From: Cercis canadensis
Taxonomy: Eukaryota; Streptophyta; Magnoliopsida; Fabales; Fabaceae
NCBI GenBank assembly: GCA_003255065.1
Contig: QAOA01003657.1
Location: 62,001 to 126,000 of the forward strand
DNA: 64,000 nucleotides
Direction of reading: 5' to 3'
This document shows, in pieces, positions 21,205 to 33,475 of this stretch; positions within the stretch are counted from its first letter, which is position 1; each line of letters opens with the position of its first letter. The notes beneath the pieces were generated by a model that worked only from the letters and a program-made list of their open reading frames with translations, was not told where the DNA came from and did no database searches. The position numbers and the translations under genes are program-made.

Positions 21205-22649
21205 TGATTGGAAATGTCGCTTAACCAATTAAATTAAACCGAATCCCTAATTAGAATGCAATAGAGGGCAAAATCCGGGTTTGTCTCATAAGGAATGCAA
21301 TGTGTAATCAATAATTTCAAGTTAAAAACAGGGGATTATAAAACAGAATTATATTTCTAGATTGTAAAAAGCAAAATTGAAATAGGATTAATTAAGTTGA
21401 TTAAAACGTAACCTAGCTAGACATTCATCCATAAACCGGTTTGATCCATCCTAGATTAACATGAGTGATTAAGTCCTAATGCAGCAATGCTAATTGAGTT
21501 TAATCACAACCGAAATCTCTAATTATGACTAATTATTCCTATTAAGTTATCACTTAGAATTCGATTAACCTCATTCAATTACTAATCTTGTAATCACAAT
21601 GATTAAGCAATTAGTGGCTAATTTGAAAACCGAACCTCAATTAGCAATTCTTCAAAGGATTCATGCACAAAATTAAAGATTAATCAATATAAATTCTATT
21701 TCACACCTAAACATCCATATAAATCACAAAGATCTCCATGATCCATATAAAATATCCAAACAATCAGAATCTAATGAAAAATGAAATTGCATTAAGCTTC
21801 ATCAAATTAAGTACATAATCTCAAGAACAAAACCAAATTTAATCAGAAGTCTAACTTAGTTACAAGAGTTTTACTCCTCCATGGTCATGAAATCCAAGCT
21901 CCAATGAGGGAAGGAAACCATAGTTCAATAAGTTCCAGCAAATACAAGAGAGAAAACTAAAACTGTCTAGTCTAGAATTGATAACTCGTCTGCCTCCTTT
22001 TCTCTGATTAAAAACTTCCTAACTTTCATGCACACCTAATTTACCCCTAACCAGTTTAAACCTCTGGACCTCAGCTTCAAATGGGCTCCGATTTGGGCCT
22101 AATTGGGCCTGAATTGAGGAAGTTAAGTCCATTTAAGTCCATATAGGTCTATGGACTAATCAGCCATTTTCGACAGGCAATAAGACCATCTTAACTTCAT
22201 AATTTGTTGAACCGGCCTTCATAACAATTGAATCCCTACACTTTATATTTTCAATGGGACCAATTTCAAGTCCATATGACATGTACAACACAAGTTATGG
22301 TCCAAACACTTCATGCGGGTCAGAATCCAGCGGCAGCAACTCTACTCTGACTTCCGGGTTAAATTTGACCCACTGAATGTCTAAATTGGCCTTAGAGGTC
22401 TGAATGAAAGTTGTAGATAATCTTCTTATCTTTCCTACAAGGCAAGAATCACAATTTTTAGATATACAGAACTAAAGATATACCCGAAATACAGAATAGT
22501 ATCAAAACCCTAATAATGCTGAAAAACACACTTAAGCCCAATTTGAACCTAATTAATGAAATATGACCCAAGCCCAATTAAATAGGCCTAAAATAATATT
22601 AGAAGGTTAAAAATGGGGATTAATTAATATATTAAAATAATGTTCTTCA
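21205..22649 (-). repeat. Athila B 3' LTR
   Basis: 1445 bp on the minus strand. The left end TGATTGGAAATGTCGC corresponds to the LTR end of Athila A, and the right end is TGTTCTTCA. Confidence 0.93.
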
Positions 22650-23110
22650 ATCTCCCCACACTTATCCTTTGCAAGTCCCGAGCAAACTAGAGTTAAAACT
22701 AGGAAAGAAGGAAAACAACTAAAACAACTAAGACAACTAAGAGATCATTTCCCAACAACAGCTTTCAAGAATGCAAAAATTAAGTGAGCAAAAAGAATAA
22801 TCAAGAATTTAAAAGAATCAAAACAATCATGAATCTATTTCTTTATACACTTCTTCCTCTTTGAAAGGCAAACCACTACTTTTATTTTCTTTTTCTTTGC
22901 ATTTTCTTTTTCTGATTTTGTTTTTAAACAGAATTTTCTTTTTTTTTTCTTTTGGCTAACATTTCTTTGTCTTTACATTTTATATAGCCACTTTCCTTCA
23001 AATTTCACAAATCCTCCCCCCACACTTAGAATTTTGTCTGTCCCGGACAAATAGAACTCATCAATTGATCAACCAATGCTTTCATACTCCCTAAGGTAGA
23101 TAAAAACATG
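22650..23110 (-). other. Athila B 3' tail up to the Harbinger
   Basis: The purine tract is at 22650-22667 (complement GGATAAGTGTGGGGAGAT). A second purine-rich motif is at about 23016-23032 (complement AAGTGTGGGGGGAGGATT). No gene is seen. A deletion relative to Athila A lies near 22845-22855. Confidence 0.8.
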
Positions 23111-23599
23111 GGGCTTGTTTGAAAGTGTTTTGGTTTTTTTGTTTTTAAAAATTGTTTTTGAAAACTGTTTTTAAAAACTGTTCTGCAAAACAAAAGTATA
23201 TAAAAATCTGTTTGATAAACTGTTCTGAAAATAATTTTTAAAAGCTGAAAAGTAGAAAACTTGCTTGGTAAAATTGTTTTAAAAACAAGTTTTGAAAACA
23301 AAAAAAACAGAAAACTCGTTTGATATGAGAAACAAGCCCAATTTTTTTTTTTTTTTATAAATTTTGATAATGACTAATTTTGTAAATAAATTATGGTAAT
23401 GTTTTAATGAGAATATGTGAAGAATAAATAAGTAAAAATGAAAAAAAATTATTATAAAATTTAATATAATATTGATATGGCATTAATACATTTAAATATA
23501 TTATTCTAAAGTAAATAACATCATTTATATTTGTTCATACTAATCATAGGTGATACAAAAATAACATTAACAATTATATAAGTTAATATATATAAATTA

Positions 23600-25026
23600 T
23601 TAAGAAGAATTGTTATGTTCTACCCACATCCAATTTGAAATATAGTCACGATATGCTGCCATTTCTTCTGCCCCTTGATTAGATAATCTTGACAAGTTAT
23701 CTTGATTGGAGCTTGTCTCCCTCGTGTCTATGTTTTCATTTAAAACCTCTATTTCTGGATCATCAAGATCTTTCCATATGTCAAACAATTGATCACATAA
23801 ATTCTACTTACATATATAATTATGTATAGCACAATAAGTCGTCACTATGAGTCGTTGCCTACTAGGTTTGTGTGGTGGCATTAATTTTAAAATAGAAAAT
23901 CTGTTCTTTAATACTCCAAAGCAACACTCAATAGTCATTCTTAGTGATGAATGTCTATAATTAAATAGCTCCTGATGACTAGTTGGTTGTCTACCTCGAC
24001 CTCCATATTATTATGCATGATATCTTTCACCTCTATAAGGGGGAAGAAAACCTCCAGTGCAAGGATACCAGCATCCACAAGATAAAATAAGCCTACATCA
24101 ATAAATATACATTAACAAACAACATATAAATTGTGTACTTTTAGCAAAATAAGAAAATTTTGACAATATAATATTTATCATTTGTAGGCCATGGAAATTC
24201 TGCATTTGGATTACTAAGTGCTTCTAAAAAAACCTTGGCATCATGTGCACTACCTTCCCACCCCGAATAGACATATGTAAACATCATATTAAAATCACAA
24301 ATACACATCACATTCTGTGTCACAATTGTCTTTCTACTTTTGCACGCTGTTTGTTTTTCAACAGGAACCCATGCACTTATGTGTGTGCCATCGATTGCAC
24401 CTAAATAATTCTATTACAAGCAAACCATTACAAAAAAATAAATTATTGATGAAATAAAAAATTAAAAAGTGCATGAGTAAATTCTTAACAAAAACACATA
24501 CCTTGAACCATAGATAATAAATTGGGTTAGCTTTAATTTTTGCAGGCAATTCTGTAAACTCTTGTTTGATTAGCTCTTTTCCTAATCGACACACTGCTCT
24601 CAACACTTCTTTAAAATAACGAGAAATTGTTTCTGTTGAATGTTGAAAACGGTCTGCTACTACTCTATAGCGAACGTTATGTCCTATAATAAACAAGAAC
24701 ATAGCAACTTGTTCTTCCACCAACAAATCTCGTGAATCATCTAAGGAATTTTTCCTCTTCAGTTCATCACAAAAATTCAAAAAATACGCTTTTTCCATTC
24801 GCAACAACTCAAAACAAGTTGTTCCTGATCCATTTAATAACTCAGAAATAAATTCATGTCCAGTTAATACAGATGTTCGAACCTTGGTTTTGTTTAGAAA
24901 TTTGTGCTCATAATCAAACATCATGTTAATAATGCATAGCTCAGCTAATTCATCGTCAGAATCTGATGATATCTCATCAAAACTACATGTATCACTATCT
25001 AATGACGTATTATTTTTATCCATCAT
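23600..25026 (-). pseudogene. Harbinger transposase (DDE_Tnp_4 / HARBI1 type)
   Basis: Start ATG at 25026. The N-terminal part has ETISRYFKEVLRAVCRLGK near 24590-24660, the helix-turn-helix region. An intron of about 100 bp, near 24400-24500, precedes the first catalytic block GAIDGTHISAWVP. The second is YSGWEGSAHDAKVF near 24230. The third is HSSLRMTIECCFGVLKNRF near 23910, so all three acidic residues are visible. The C-terminus ends RDYISNWMWVEHNNSS at 23600. Two tandem TAA codons near 24010 and possible frame changes between exons make it non-functional. The enzyme would cut and join the transposon ends in the nucleus. Confidence 0.9.
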
Positions 25027-25278
25027 AGTGAAAGCCTGTCATACAAATAAAATGTACATAACTATAATGTATTCAACAATTATAAAATTAAATGTTTGCA
25101 ACAAATATATTACTTAAAGTAATCAAATATTGTTATCAACATAACATTAATTAAAGCATAAAATTGTTCATGACAATATATAAATAAGTCTGTCCAAGTG
25201 TTATCTAACACCTTTAAAATTACTTTAAGACATATAACATAAATACTGCAAAAGAAACCACCCAATAAAAGAAAACTC

Positions 25279-26270
25279 TCACTGAAGTCTACCTAGCCAT
25301 GCCCTCTTCCTATCACTAGGCATTGTAAGGAACATTTGCCTCCAATCAGGATTGGTAAATTTTTCTAAGGCTTTCATATAAATGTCATCTGAAACATCTT
25401 CAATCTCATCAAGAGCGGCCACATACTTAGTAATAGAATAATCAACCGTTACAATCGTAGAACTAGTGGCCTCAACACTTTTTGCCCTAAACCGCTCAAC
25501 CTTAGCTAATGAAACTTCTGCTTTTGCCTTTGATGCCTCAACCCATGCTTGAAGTGCATCTCCCATTTGTAAAGTCCTACGTTCGTTCTTGGACTTACGC
25601 TCTTTAACTTGAATTGTGCGTTTTCCACTACGTGTGGTGCACTCAATTGTTTGTGTGGCAACATCATCTAAACTATCTTCATCAATATTAACATGGACAC
25701 CAGCATTAAGGTATTCATTTTCAAGCTCATTTTCTTCATCTGTATTTGGTAGATCTTGGGTAGATGAATGATGAAGTACTCCAGTTGCAGTACTTCTGTT
25801 GAATATGATTCCCAACAATTTATAGTGCTCACAACATTTTTTTTTTGAAATTGAGCAGCATCAGGATGTGCCTATAAGCATTTAAAAAGAATAGTGAACT
25901 AAGCATACTTAAAATAATGGTACTAAAAAAAATAATAAATTCACAAGTTGTTATATACTCGAATATAAATTTGTCAAACTGTTTCATTGGCAGTTACGGT
26001 GTTGGTTTCTGCATCCCACCCAAATCCAGTGTGTTGCAACAGTAAAAAGAACTGGGAATGCTTTAATCACTATCTATTGAACTTTTGCTTTATTTGTTTG
26101 ATATTGAAAAAGCGTTGAGTAATTGAATTAAGTTTATCTTTTATGGAAACCCATATCTTAGTATGAAATACACCATTCAACATATTTTCTTTGGTGACCT
26201 CTTCAACCATGATGTCAATGTAAGTTTTAAGTATTGAATCAGGCCAAAACTTGCCCTCATTAGTTTCCAT
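25279..26270 (-). pseudogene. Harbinger Myb/SANT-like protein (second gene)
   Basis: Exon 1 starts at 26270 with a Myb/SANT-like domain (FWPDSILKTYIDIMVEEV) and continues, after a frame break near 26070, with HTGFGWDAETNTVTANETV near 26000-26045. An in-frame TGA replaces the next tryptophan. A short intron near 25870-25960 leads to AHPDAAQF and the second exon (25279-25818), which has a lysine/arginine-rich block (SGKRTIQVKERKSKNERR) and ends RKRAWLGRLQ. In PIF/Harbinger elements this partner is thought to bind DNA and bring the transposase to the nucleus. It lies just upstream of the transposase in the same orientation. Confidence 0.85.
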
Positions 26271-28196
26271 CTATATGAACAAATATTAAAACAAGATTCA
26301 TCACCATTGAGTTTTATTGACAACAAATAACACTAAATAAAATTCAAAGAAAAATAACAAACAATAAGATTAAGATGAAACAACTCACATATCCTAAAAT
26401 GCTCAAACCCTCATAAACCATAAAAAGGTAAATTTCTACAGCTCATGATTCATTTAAATTGTACTTCTAGCTGATGAATAACAACAACTAAGAAATGTCA
26501 AACCATTCGTAGGAAAAAAAAAAAAAAGGTTATGCAAAATGGGAAAGTGGTCAAGCAGGCATCAAAATTGATCATTAGACTTACTAAGCTTCTTTCAACT
26601 AAAATAACTATGATTATTGAAGTGGGTATGGTTTATTTCTATCTATACTGTGATTATTGAGTGAAATATGTTATTTCTAGACCCCAGCGCTTAGCGCTGC
26701 GTAACCAGCGTTGGGCGCTGGCACATTGGCCTCGAAGGGTGCTGTTGCTGGACCCCTAACGCTGGGCGCCAGCATTCCAGAGCCTTTCATCCATTTGATT
26801 TTTCATATTAAGCCTTCAACTTCAATTTTTCTAATACCCTACCTATAAAAACAATAAAAAGGAATATATTTAGGACATTAATTTGGACTCTTTTATCTTA
26901 TCATAAGTATGTTTCTTTTATGAAATAACCGAAGATAATCAAATGCTTCCCACCACGAATCCCAACCATATAGGCAACAAAACAAAGGCACAATAATTGA
27001 AACTAGACATTCGTCATTCCAGAAGCAGCACTAAACATATGAACATCACTAATCGAAATAAAGACAAATTAGAAAAAGAAGAAACATTTGAGGATTAGTA
27101 AAGCACTCACATGCTTAGTAAAACAAATTCTTAATTCATAAGGAATTTTCCAAACAGAGTAAACCTACTTAGAGAGAAAAATATTTGGTTAATTTTTTGC
27201 TTGAATGGTAGATTGATAATGGTCTAATGACACCCACCATGAAAATTCGAAGGGATAGAGTTGTAGCTCAATATAAGGAGCAAATAGACAATCTATTTGG
27301 GACATAGAGGATGAGAAATTAGGTGTATATTGAAAAGCTGAGAAACAAAAGAGAAGAGAATTCAGCAGTTCCCAGTTTGCATTTTGAACAAGGCATTTAA
27401 AATGCCGAACACTTCTGAGATCACTAGTGATCTTAGAGGCTTCAATATATGCAGTGTAGTAGGTAAGAGAAACAAGAGCAAGAGTTCTTAAAACCCCTTC
27501 TTTGGTTTGGTCTTGTTTGGTATAGGATTTATCATTGCATAATCTTGGCTTAGGAAAAACTAACTAGTTGATAAGTTTTAGTTATGGCATCTTTATGTGC
27601 ACTTGATCAATAATCTATACACTTATCAGAGAAATTTTAAGCAAATGAATAAGTCAATGACTATGTGCCTATTCTAGGTGTCTTTACTATGTTGAACTTA
27701 ATTAATTGAAGCCATTTTCATTACAAATTTAGCACTAACCTTTTTTTTCTTTCCAGCAAGCTCTTAAATGATTATCTGTGAGTTTGATCAGAGGGTGACT
27801 ATGATCCAAATTGACCAGACCCGAAAAACTAAAAGGGAACTCATTCTAAACTAAAACTCAAATATATATATATACATATATAATTAACTGGAGTAGTAAA
27901 AAGCTGTAGATTTAGCTTCATATTTCCAGTAGAGTCCCCGTAAGTAATTTTTAAAACTCTTCAACCAAGTCTAGATCCTAACATATCAAAAATTATTATA
28001 TCTCAAAGTCACCAACAAATATAGATATACACAAATAGATTTGGAGAAAAAGGCTCAAGAGGGGTATGCAGAAACAACCTCACCAAGTTAATGCTCTTCA
28101 CTCCATGTAGTATATGAGTTCACCCAGTTTTCTGCTAGTTACAACTATAGATGCCATCTTCGCACAACTAGTAATTACACCACCATAAGCTGACAC
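26271..28196. other. Harbinger interior without recognised gene
   Basis: AT-rich sequence with no convincing coding frame on either strand. It holds the GC-rich palindrome cluster at 26688-26781 and a TA dinucleotide run near 27860-27885. Confidence 0.6.
26688..26781. repeat. GC-rich cluster of GCGCTGG motifs and a hairpin
   Basis: CAGCGCT-T-AGCGCTG is a perfect 7-base-arm palindrome, followed within 80 bp by GCGTTGGGCGCTGG and CGCTGGGCGCCAGC. The island is strikingly GC-rich against the AT-rich Harbinger interior. Similar GCGCTGGGGCGC text occurs in the gypsy G LTR (near 55835), but a link is only a guess. Confidence 0.65.
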
Positions 28197-28649
28197 CTAA
28201 AACATTTCCCTAATAGGACCATCATTTTGTAACACAATTGCCTTGAGGCTTGAGGGTGATAAAATTGTAATAAGTCCAAGTTCAAGTTTTATACCAAAAG
28301 AAGAGAAGACTTGAATTACATAAGATGATATACTATGGATATTCAAACATGAAAGGTCAATAGATGATTTCATATTGTCATTTCTATAGATGGAAGTGGC
28401 ATCCATAGTAGCATATTCAGTTTTACCAAAGCAATAAGTAGTAAGATGTGGGGTGTGACAAACCATTGAGTAGGAATTCTCACAGATTGGCAACAAACTA
28501 AGGAGTTCGTGTATGATGTTATATCCAAAATTCAAGATTAGAGAAAAACCATGTCCTAAACATGTATCAAGGGACAGACATAATACATAAGCATTAATAT
28601 TTGGGAAAAACATGGATTTATAGGCATCACCATGCTGCCACCAATCCAA
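28197..28649 (-). other. Unrecognised 150-codon open frame in Harbinger
   Basis: A minus-strand frame starting MDWWQHGDAYKSMFF and ending NDGPIREMF. I recognise no family. A short duplicated block (CCCAATCCAAATAT) just upstream and the AT-rich context argue for chance, but a captured gene piece or an extra Harbinger exon cannot be excluded. Confidence 0.2.
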
Positions 28650-29039
28650 ATATTAATAATCAGTGCATCCCAATCCAAATATCAAAAGTATTTGCTACCC
28701 CTTAGATTAATTCTTTTCAAAGGATGCCATAAATAGTAATTGAATCAAATATAACCATTAATTCACACCCCACTAACTAATAGCAATTATACTAACGCCA
28801 ACAGAGCAACCCCAAATGCTAATGGCTATCATGCAAGGGACCAAAAAGGATGGGGAAGAGAATCAAAAAATCTTCTAAAATCCCAACCCAAGATGAATTA
28901 CCAGCAATAAAAATAATTAGTTAACCAGTGAATTTACACATAAATGACAAAGAAATATAGAAGGAGGGGGATCAGATAATCTTTGTGAGAGAGAGATAGA
29001 AACAAAGACAAAACCTGAGGTAAAATTGAGTTCTATGAA

Positions 29040-29345
29040 AGCAAAATATAGTCTACGTTAGTGATGGCAGCAGCAGGAGATGTCGACCGGCGAAAAGGAA
29101 CACCTGTGAAGGTAGATTGGTAAATCGGAAACCTTGAAGGGAAACCTAGGCTGCGAGCTGTAGCTTGATGGAGACCAGAGAAGAATCCAGAGCAGTGTAA
29201 AACTGAGAGCAATGTGCGAGCTAGCGAGATTGGGTGTGACTGAGAGTGAAGGAGCTATCGATCTGAGCTTAAGGCCTCTGTATTGGGGTAACTTAGCAGA
29301 GCCCTATGGGATGGGAGAAGAAATTGCAGAGGTGTAATGATGGGA
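29040..29345 (-). other. GC-richer segment near the Harbinger right end
   Basis: About 300 bp with higher GC than its surroundings and a C/T-rich minus strand (CTCTCAGTCACACCC, CTCGCTAGCTCG), like a plant 5' untranslated exon. It lies upstream of both Harbinger genes in their orientation. It may be the transposon's promoter and first exon, or captured host sequence. Confidence 0.4.
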
Positions 29346-29605
29346 GAGAAATCAATCGAAGGAAGAAGAAAAATGACAATTGATTATAATTACAAAATTG
29401 CCATTAATGAAAACAAGTTGTTCTCCGGTCAATGAGTTGTTTTGAGAACAAAAACACCTCCCAGTTGTTTCGGTTTTCTTGTTTTTAAAACAACATTTTG
29501 AGAATAGTTTTTAAAACAATGAAACAAAAACAGCTAAAACCAAACAAGTTTTTTTGTCTTTTTTTAAAAAAAAAAAACAGAAAACAGATTTCAAACAGGC
29601 CCATG

Positions 29606-30408
29606 GTTTTTTTTTTTTTTTTTTTTTTTTTTTATGAGCTAAATGAAAGAATGGAAAAAATAGGCTCAAGGGAAATGATGTTAGGAAGGTATTTGGCTAT
29701 CTAGCCAGAAAGAAGAAAAGATGGTCTTCATCACATTCATGTATGCAAATGACAATGTAGTCTCAAAAAGAAGCAAAACAAGTTCTAGAGCAACAAACAT
29801 CATGAGCACAATGCACACAAGAAAGGAATATAGAATGACAATAGGTTCAAAAACTCATTAGGTATGCTCCATCAAACTTAATCCATCACATCAAATTCCA
29901 TCACCAAATTAGCTAATTAAAAGATGCAAGAATCAATTCAACCATGCTAGAAACTTCAAAATGACAATTGCTTCAAGCTCACAAATTTTACAATTCTCAA
30001 AGTGCTATGGAAAATGCAAAAAGGAAAGGTGGAAAGATGAGTAGAATGAGAGTAAAGCAAAACAGCAAAATAGAATGGAAAACAACTAGGAAAAAGGTGG
30101 GACAGCGAATCAAGAAAGGATATCGAACCAAAATTCTGCACAGAAGCTCAAGAAGAAGCGTGAACAGAATCTGGAACATGCTGAACCACACCAAAACAAC
30201 AAAGAGAGAAGGGAAGAATAACAGAAAACACAAAACATACACGTAAAACAGAACCAACAAACAGAATTAAAAACATCAACAGAACAAAACTAAACAACAA
30301 GAATAGAAAATTAACATAATTCGAAACATAATCTGAAAGAACAATAAAAACAGAAACATAATAACAGAAACATAATCCGAAAGAACTCCCCTGAAGCTCA
30401 ATCAAGTC
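29606..30408 (-). other. Athila B 3' tail, right of the Harbinger
   Basis: Homologous in reverse to Athila A 15769-16600. A poly-T run at about 29607-29632 adjoins the Harbinger. Open frames here are low-complexity and are not supported as genes. Confidence 0.75.
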
Positions 30409-31560
30409 GGGTAGATGACATCACTCAAAGCCACTTCCTCAACCAAACTCTCATCTCCACCATGGAACTTCTTAAGTCGATGTCCATTGACCTTGAAGGT
30501 CCTCCCCGTAGTCACATCTCAGATTTCAACTGCACTATAAGCAAAAATATTAGTGACAACAAATGATCCCTCCCATCGGGATCTCAATTTACCTGGCCAC
30601 AATTTAAGGCGAGAGTTGTATAGAAGCACTTTCTCCCCCGCTTAGAATTCCTTCCGAAAGATCAAGTTATCATGAAAGGCCTTAGTCTTCTCTTTGTACA
30701 GCCGAGAGTTCTCATAGGCCTCTAATCGGAGTTCCTCTAACTCTTGAAGTTGTAACTTCCTCTCGACTCCTGCAAGTCCTATGTCCATGTTGCAAGCCTT
30801 AACTGCCCAATACGTTCGATGCTCTAACTCCACTGGTAAGTGACATGCCTTCCCAAAGACAAACCTATAAGGTGACATGCCTATAGGTGTCTTGTAGGCG
30901 GTCCGATATGCCCATAAAGCATCCTCCAACCTCTTACTCCAATCCTTTCTATCCGGCCTCACAGTTTTCTCTAAAATTCTCTTAACCTCTCGATTAGAGA
31001 CTAAGGCTTGGCCATTCGTCTGAGGATGTTAAGGGGTGGAAGTCTTGTGGAAAACTCCATACTTGCTCAGCAAGGTCTTCATGTGCTGGTTGCAGAAGTG
31101 TGATCCTTGATCACTGATGATCGCTCTGGGTATGCCAAACCTGCAAAAGATATGTGATCTAACAACCTCTACAACCACATGAGAATCATCAGTCCTGGTG
31201 GGAATAGCCTCCACCCACTTGGAAACATAATCCACAGCCAACAGAATATAGACAAAGCCAAAGGAAACAGGAAATGGACCCATAAAATCAATACCCCAAA
31301 CATCAAAAAGCTCACAGAACAACAAATGTTGTTGGGGCATCTCATTCCTACGAGTTATATTCCCTAATTTTTGGCATTGCTCACAAGATTTACAAAAGGC
31401 ATATGCATCATGAAACAAAGTGGACCAATATAGACCAGAATCTAATACTTTCCTAGCTGTTCTCTGAGGACCAAAATGACCTCCACAGGCATAAGAATGA
31501 CAGAAAGTAAGCACAGAATGGAACTCATGATTAGGCACACATCTCCTAATTATCTAATCA
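30409..31560 (-). pseudogene. Athila B integrase
   Basis: On the minus strand, from 31538, come the HHCC zinc region (FHSVLTFCHSYACGGHFG, CKSCEQCQKLG) and the core with GIDFMGPF (first D). ISDQGSHF (second D, intact here) is near 31110. The block that should hold the catalytic glutamate reads QALVSNREV near 30995, so leucine replaces it. The frame shifts at TSTP-stop near 31030. The C-terminal part from 30962 runs to KEF, then TAA, then a further TGA near 30518, ending near 30409. Its lesions differ from those in Athila A. Confidence 0.9.
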
Positions 31561-33475
31561 CTATAGAATGTCCACAAATAAGGATCATCTCATACATAAT
31601 ATTTAGCCTCACTCTTAAATTTATCAATCTGTGCACGTGTGAGGTGTGCAGGAAAAGCATGAGCAACCAGATAATTAACAATATCAGCAAACCAGGGAAA
31701 CTCACCATGCAGCCCTAAAAGCTGCTCGTCAGGGAATGAATCCTGAATAGAAAACTGCTCATCAGAATCTCTCTCAATCCGGCTCAGGTGGTCAGCAACC
31801 ACATTCTCTGCTCCACTCCTATCTTTAATCTCAAGGTTGAACTCTTGGAGAAGGAGCATCCATCTGATCAATCTGGGTTTGGCATCTGGTTTCTTCAGGA
31901 GGAACTTGAGTGCTGCATGGTCAACAAAAATCACCACATGAGAACAAAGCAAGTAAGATCTAAATTTATTTAAAGCAAAGACAATTGCTAAAAGCTCTTT
32001 CTCGGTTGTGGTGTAGTTCGCTTGGGCAGAATCAAGTGTTCTCGAGGCATAGTAAATCACATGATGGGCTTTACAAACCCTCTGGGCAAGGACTGCTCCC
32101 ACTGCGTAGTTGGATGCATCACACATAAACTCAAATGGTAACGTCCAGTCGGGAGGTCGGATGATGGGAGTAGAAGTAAGAGCTTTCTTGAGGTGATCAA
32201 ATGCATCCTTGCAAGGCTGGTTGAAAATGAAATCCACATCCTTTTGCAGCAGGTTGGACATCGGGACGGCAATCTTGCTGAAATCACTAATGAAGCACCG
32301 GTAGAAACCTGCATGACCAAGAAATGAACGAACTTCCCGCACGCATGCGGGGTAAGGCAAAGAAGAAATAACATCAATCTTAGCAGGATCTACCTCTAAG
32401 CCTTTGCTAGAGACTACATGTCCTTGGACTATACCTTGTTCTACCATAAAATGACACTTTTTAAAATTCAGAACAAGATTAGTCTCTATACACCTATGCA
32501 AAACTCTAGATAAGCTATATAGGCAGTCATCAAAGGAAGAGCCATATACAGTAAAATCATCCATGAATACCTCCATACAATGCTCTATAAAATCACAAAA
32601 TATACTAATCATGCAACGTTGGAAGGTACCTTGAGCATTGCAAAGACCAAATGGCATCCGCCGGTATGCAAAGGTGCCGAAAGGGCAGGTAAAGGTGGTC
32701 TTTTCCTGATCCTCCGGTGCAATGTGAATCTGAAAATAACCAGTAAATCCATCCAGAAAGCAATAATGGGACTTTCCTGCCAGCCGCTCCAACATCTGAT
32801 CAATAAATGGAAGTGGGTAGTGATCCTTGTGGGAAGCTTGATTAAGCCGTCTGTAATCAATACAGACCCTCCAGCTATTCTGAACTCGAGTGGGAATGAG
32901 CTCATCATGCTGGTTCTTCACCACTGTCACTCCCGACTTCTTTGGAACAACTTGCATTGGGCTCACCCACTTGCTATCTGAGGTTGGGTANAATAATGGG
33001 ACTTTCCTGCCAGCCGCTCCAACATCTGATCAATAAATGGAAATGGGTAGTGATCCTTGTGGGAAGCTTGATTAAGCCGTCTGTAATCAATACAGACCCT
33101 CCAGCTATTCTGAACTCGAGTGGGAATGAGCTCATCATGCTGGTTCTTCACCACTGTCACTCCCGACTTCTTTGGAACAACTTGCATTGGGCTCACCCAC
33201 TTGCTATCTGAGGTTGGGTAAATAATTCCAGCTTGAAGAAGTTTGGTTATCTCCTTCTTAACCACATCCAAAATCAGTGGATTGAGTCTCCTTTGTGGCT
33301 GCCTCACTGCCTTAGCATCTTTCTCAAGTAGAATTCTGTGCATGCAGGTAGAAGGACTGATGCTAAGTATATCTGCCAATGTCCACCTAATTGCCTTCTT
33401 GTTCACTCTCAGAATGTGCAACAACTTTGCCTCTTGCTTAGGTTGAAGGTTCTTGGCAATAATAAATGGCAGCTA
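31561..33475 (-). pseudogene. Athila B reverse transcriptase and RNase H
   Basis: The frame from 33424 (MLHILRVNKKAIRWTLAD) through 31590 covers RT and RNase H. It has AGIIYPTSDSKWVSPMQVVP, WRVCIDYRRLNQASHKDHYP, FMDDF near 32560, and a CDASNYAVGAVLAQR block. It reads through GEFPWFADIVNY, where Athila A has a stop, into the integrase N-terminus until stops near 31560-31590. An N-flanked duplication at 32762-33220 breaks the frame artificially. Without the artefact this would be one long open frame. Confidence 0.92.
32762..33220 (-). repeat. N-flanked duplication, 229 bp x 2 (assembly artefact)
   Basis: 32762-32990 and 32992-33220 are practically identical around an N at 32991, inside RT. Athila A carries this segment once. 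Confidence 0.9.

Larger units (their letters stand above)
23111..29602 (-). mobile_element. PIF/Harbinger DNA transposon, 6.5 kb, both genes decayed
   Basis: Terminal inverted repeats are GGGCTTGTTTGAAA on the left and GGGCCTGTTTGAAA (complement) on the right. ATG flanks both ends (23108-23110 and 29603-29605). The uninterrupted sequence, AAACATGGTTT, is present in Athila A near 16600 and confirms the insertion point. The element has the two genes typical of the superfamily on the minus strand: a DDE transposase (23600-25026) and a Myb/SANT-like protein (25279-26270). The ends are rich in short direct and inverted TTTTTAAAA motifs. The right 3 kb has no recognised gene. Confidence 0.9.

Noticed and set aside
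23111..29602. hAT or CACTA identity for the DNA transposon
   Set aside because: The transposase has the HARBI1-type DDE blocks and a Myb/SANT partner gene. There is no hAT dimerisation domain, CACTA ends or 8-base duplication.
29956..30405. Frames on both strands in the Athila B tail
   Set aside because: Same low-complexity tail in reverse orientation; no family motif.
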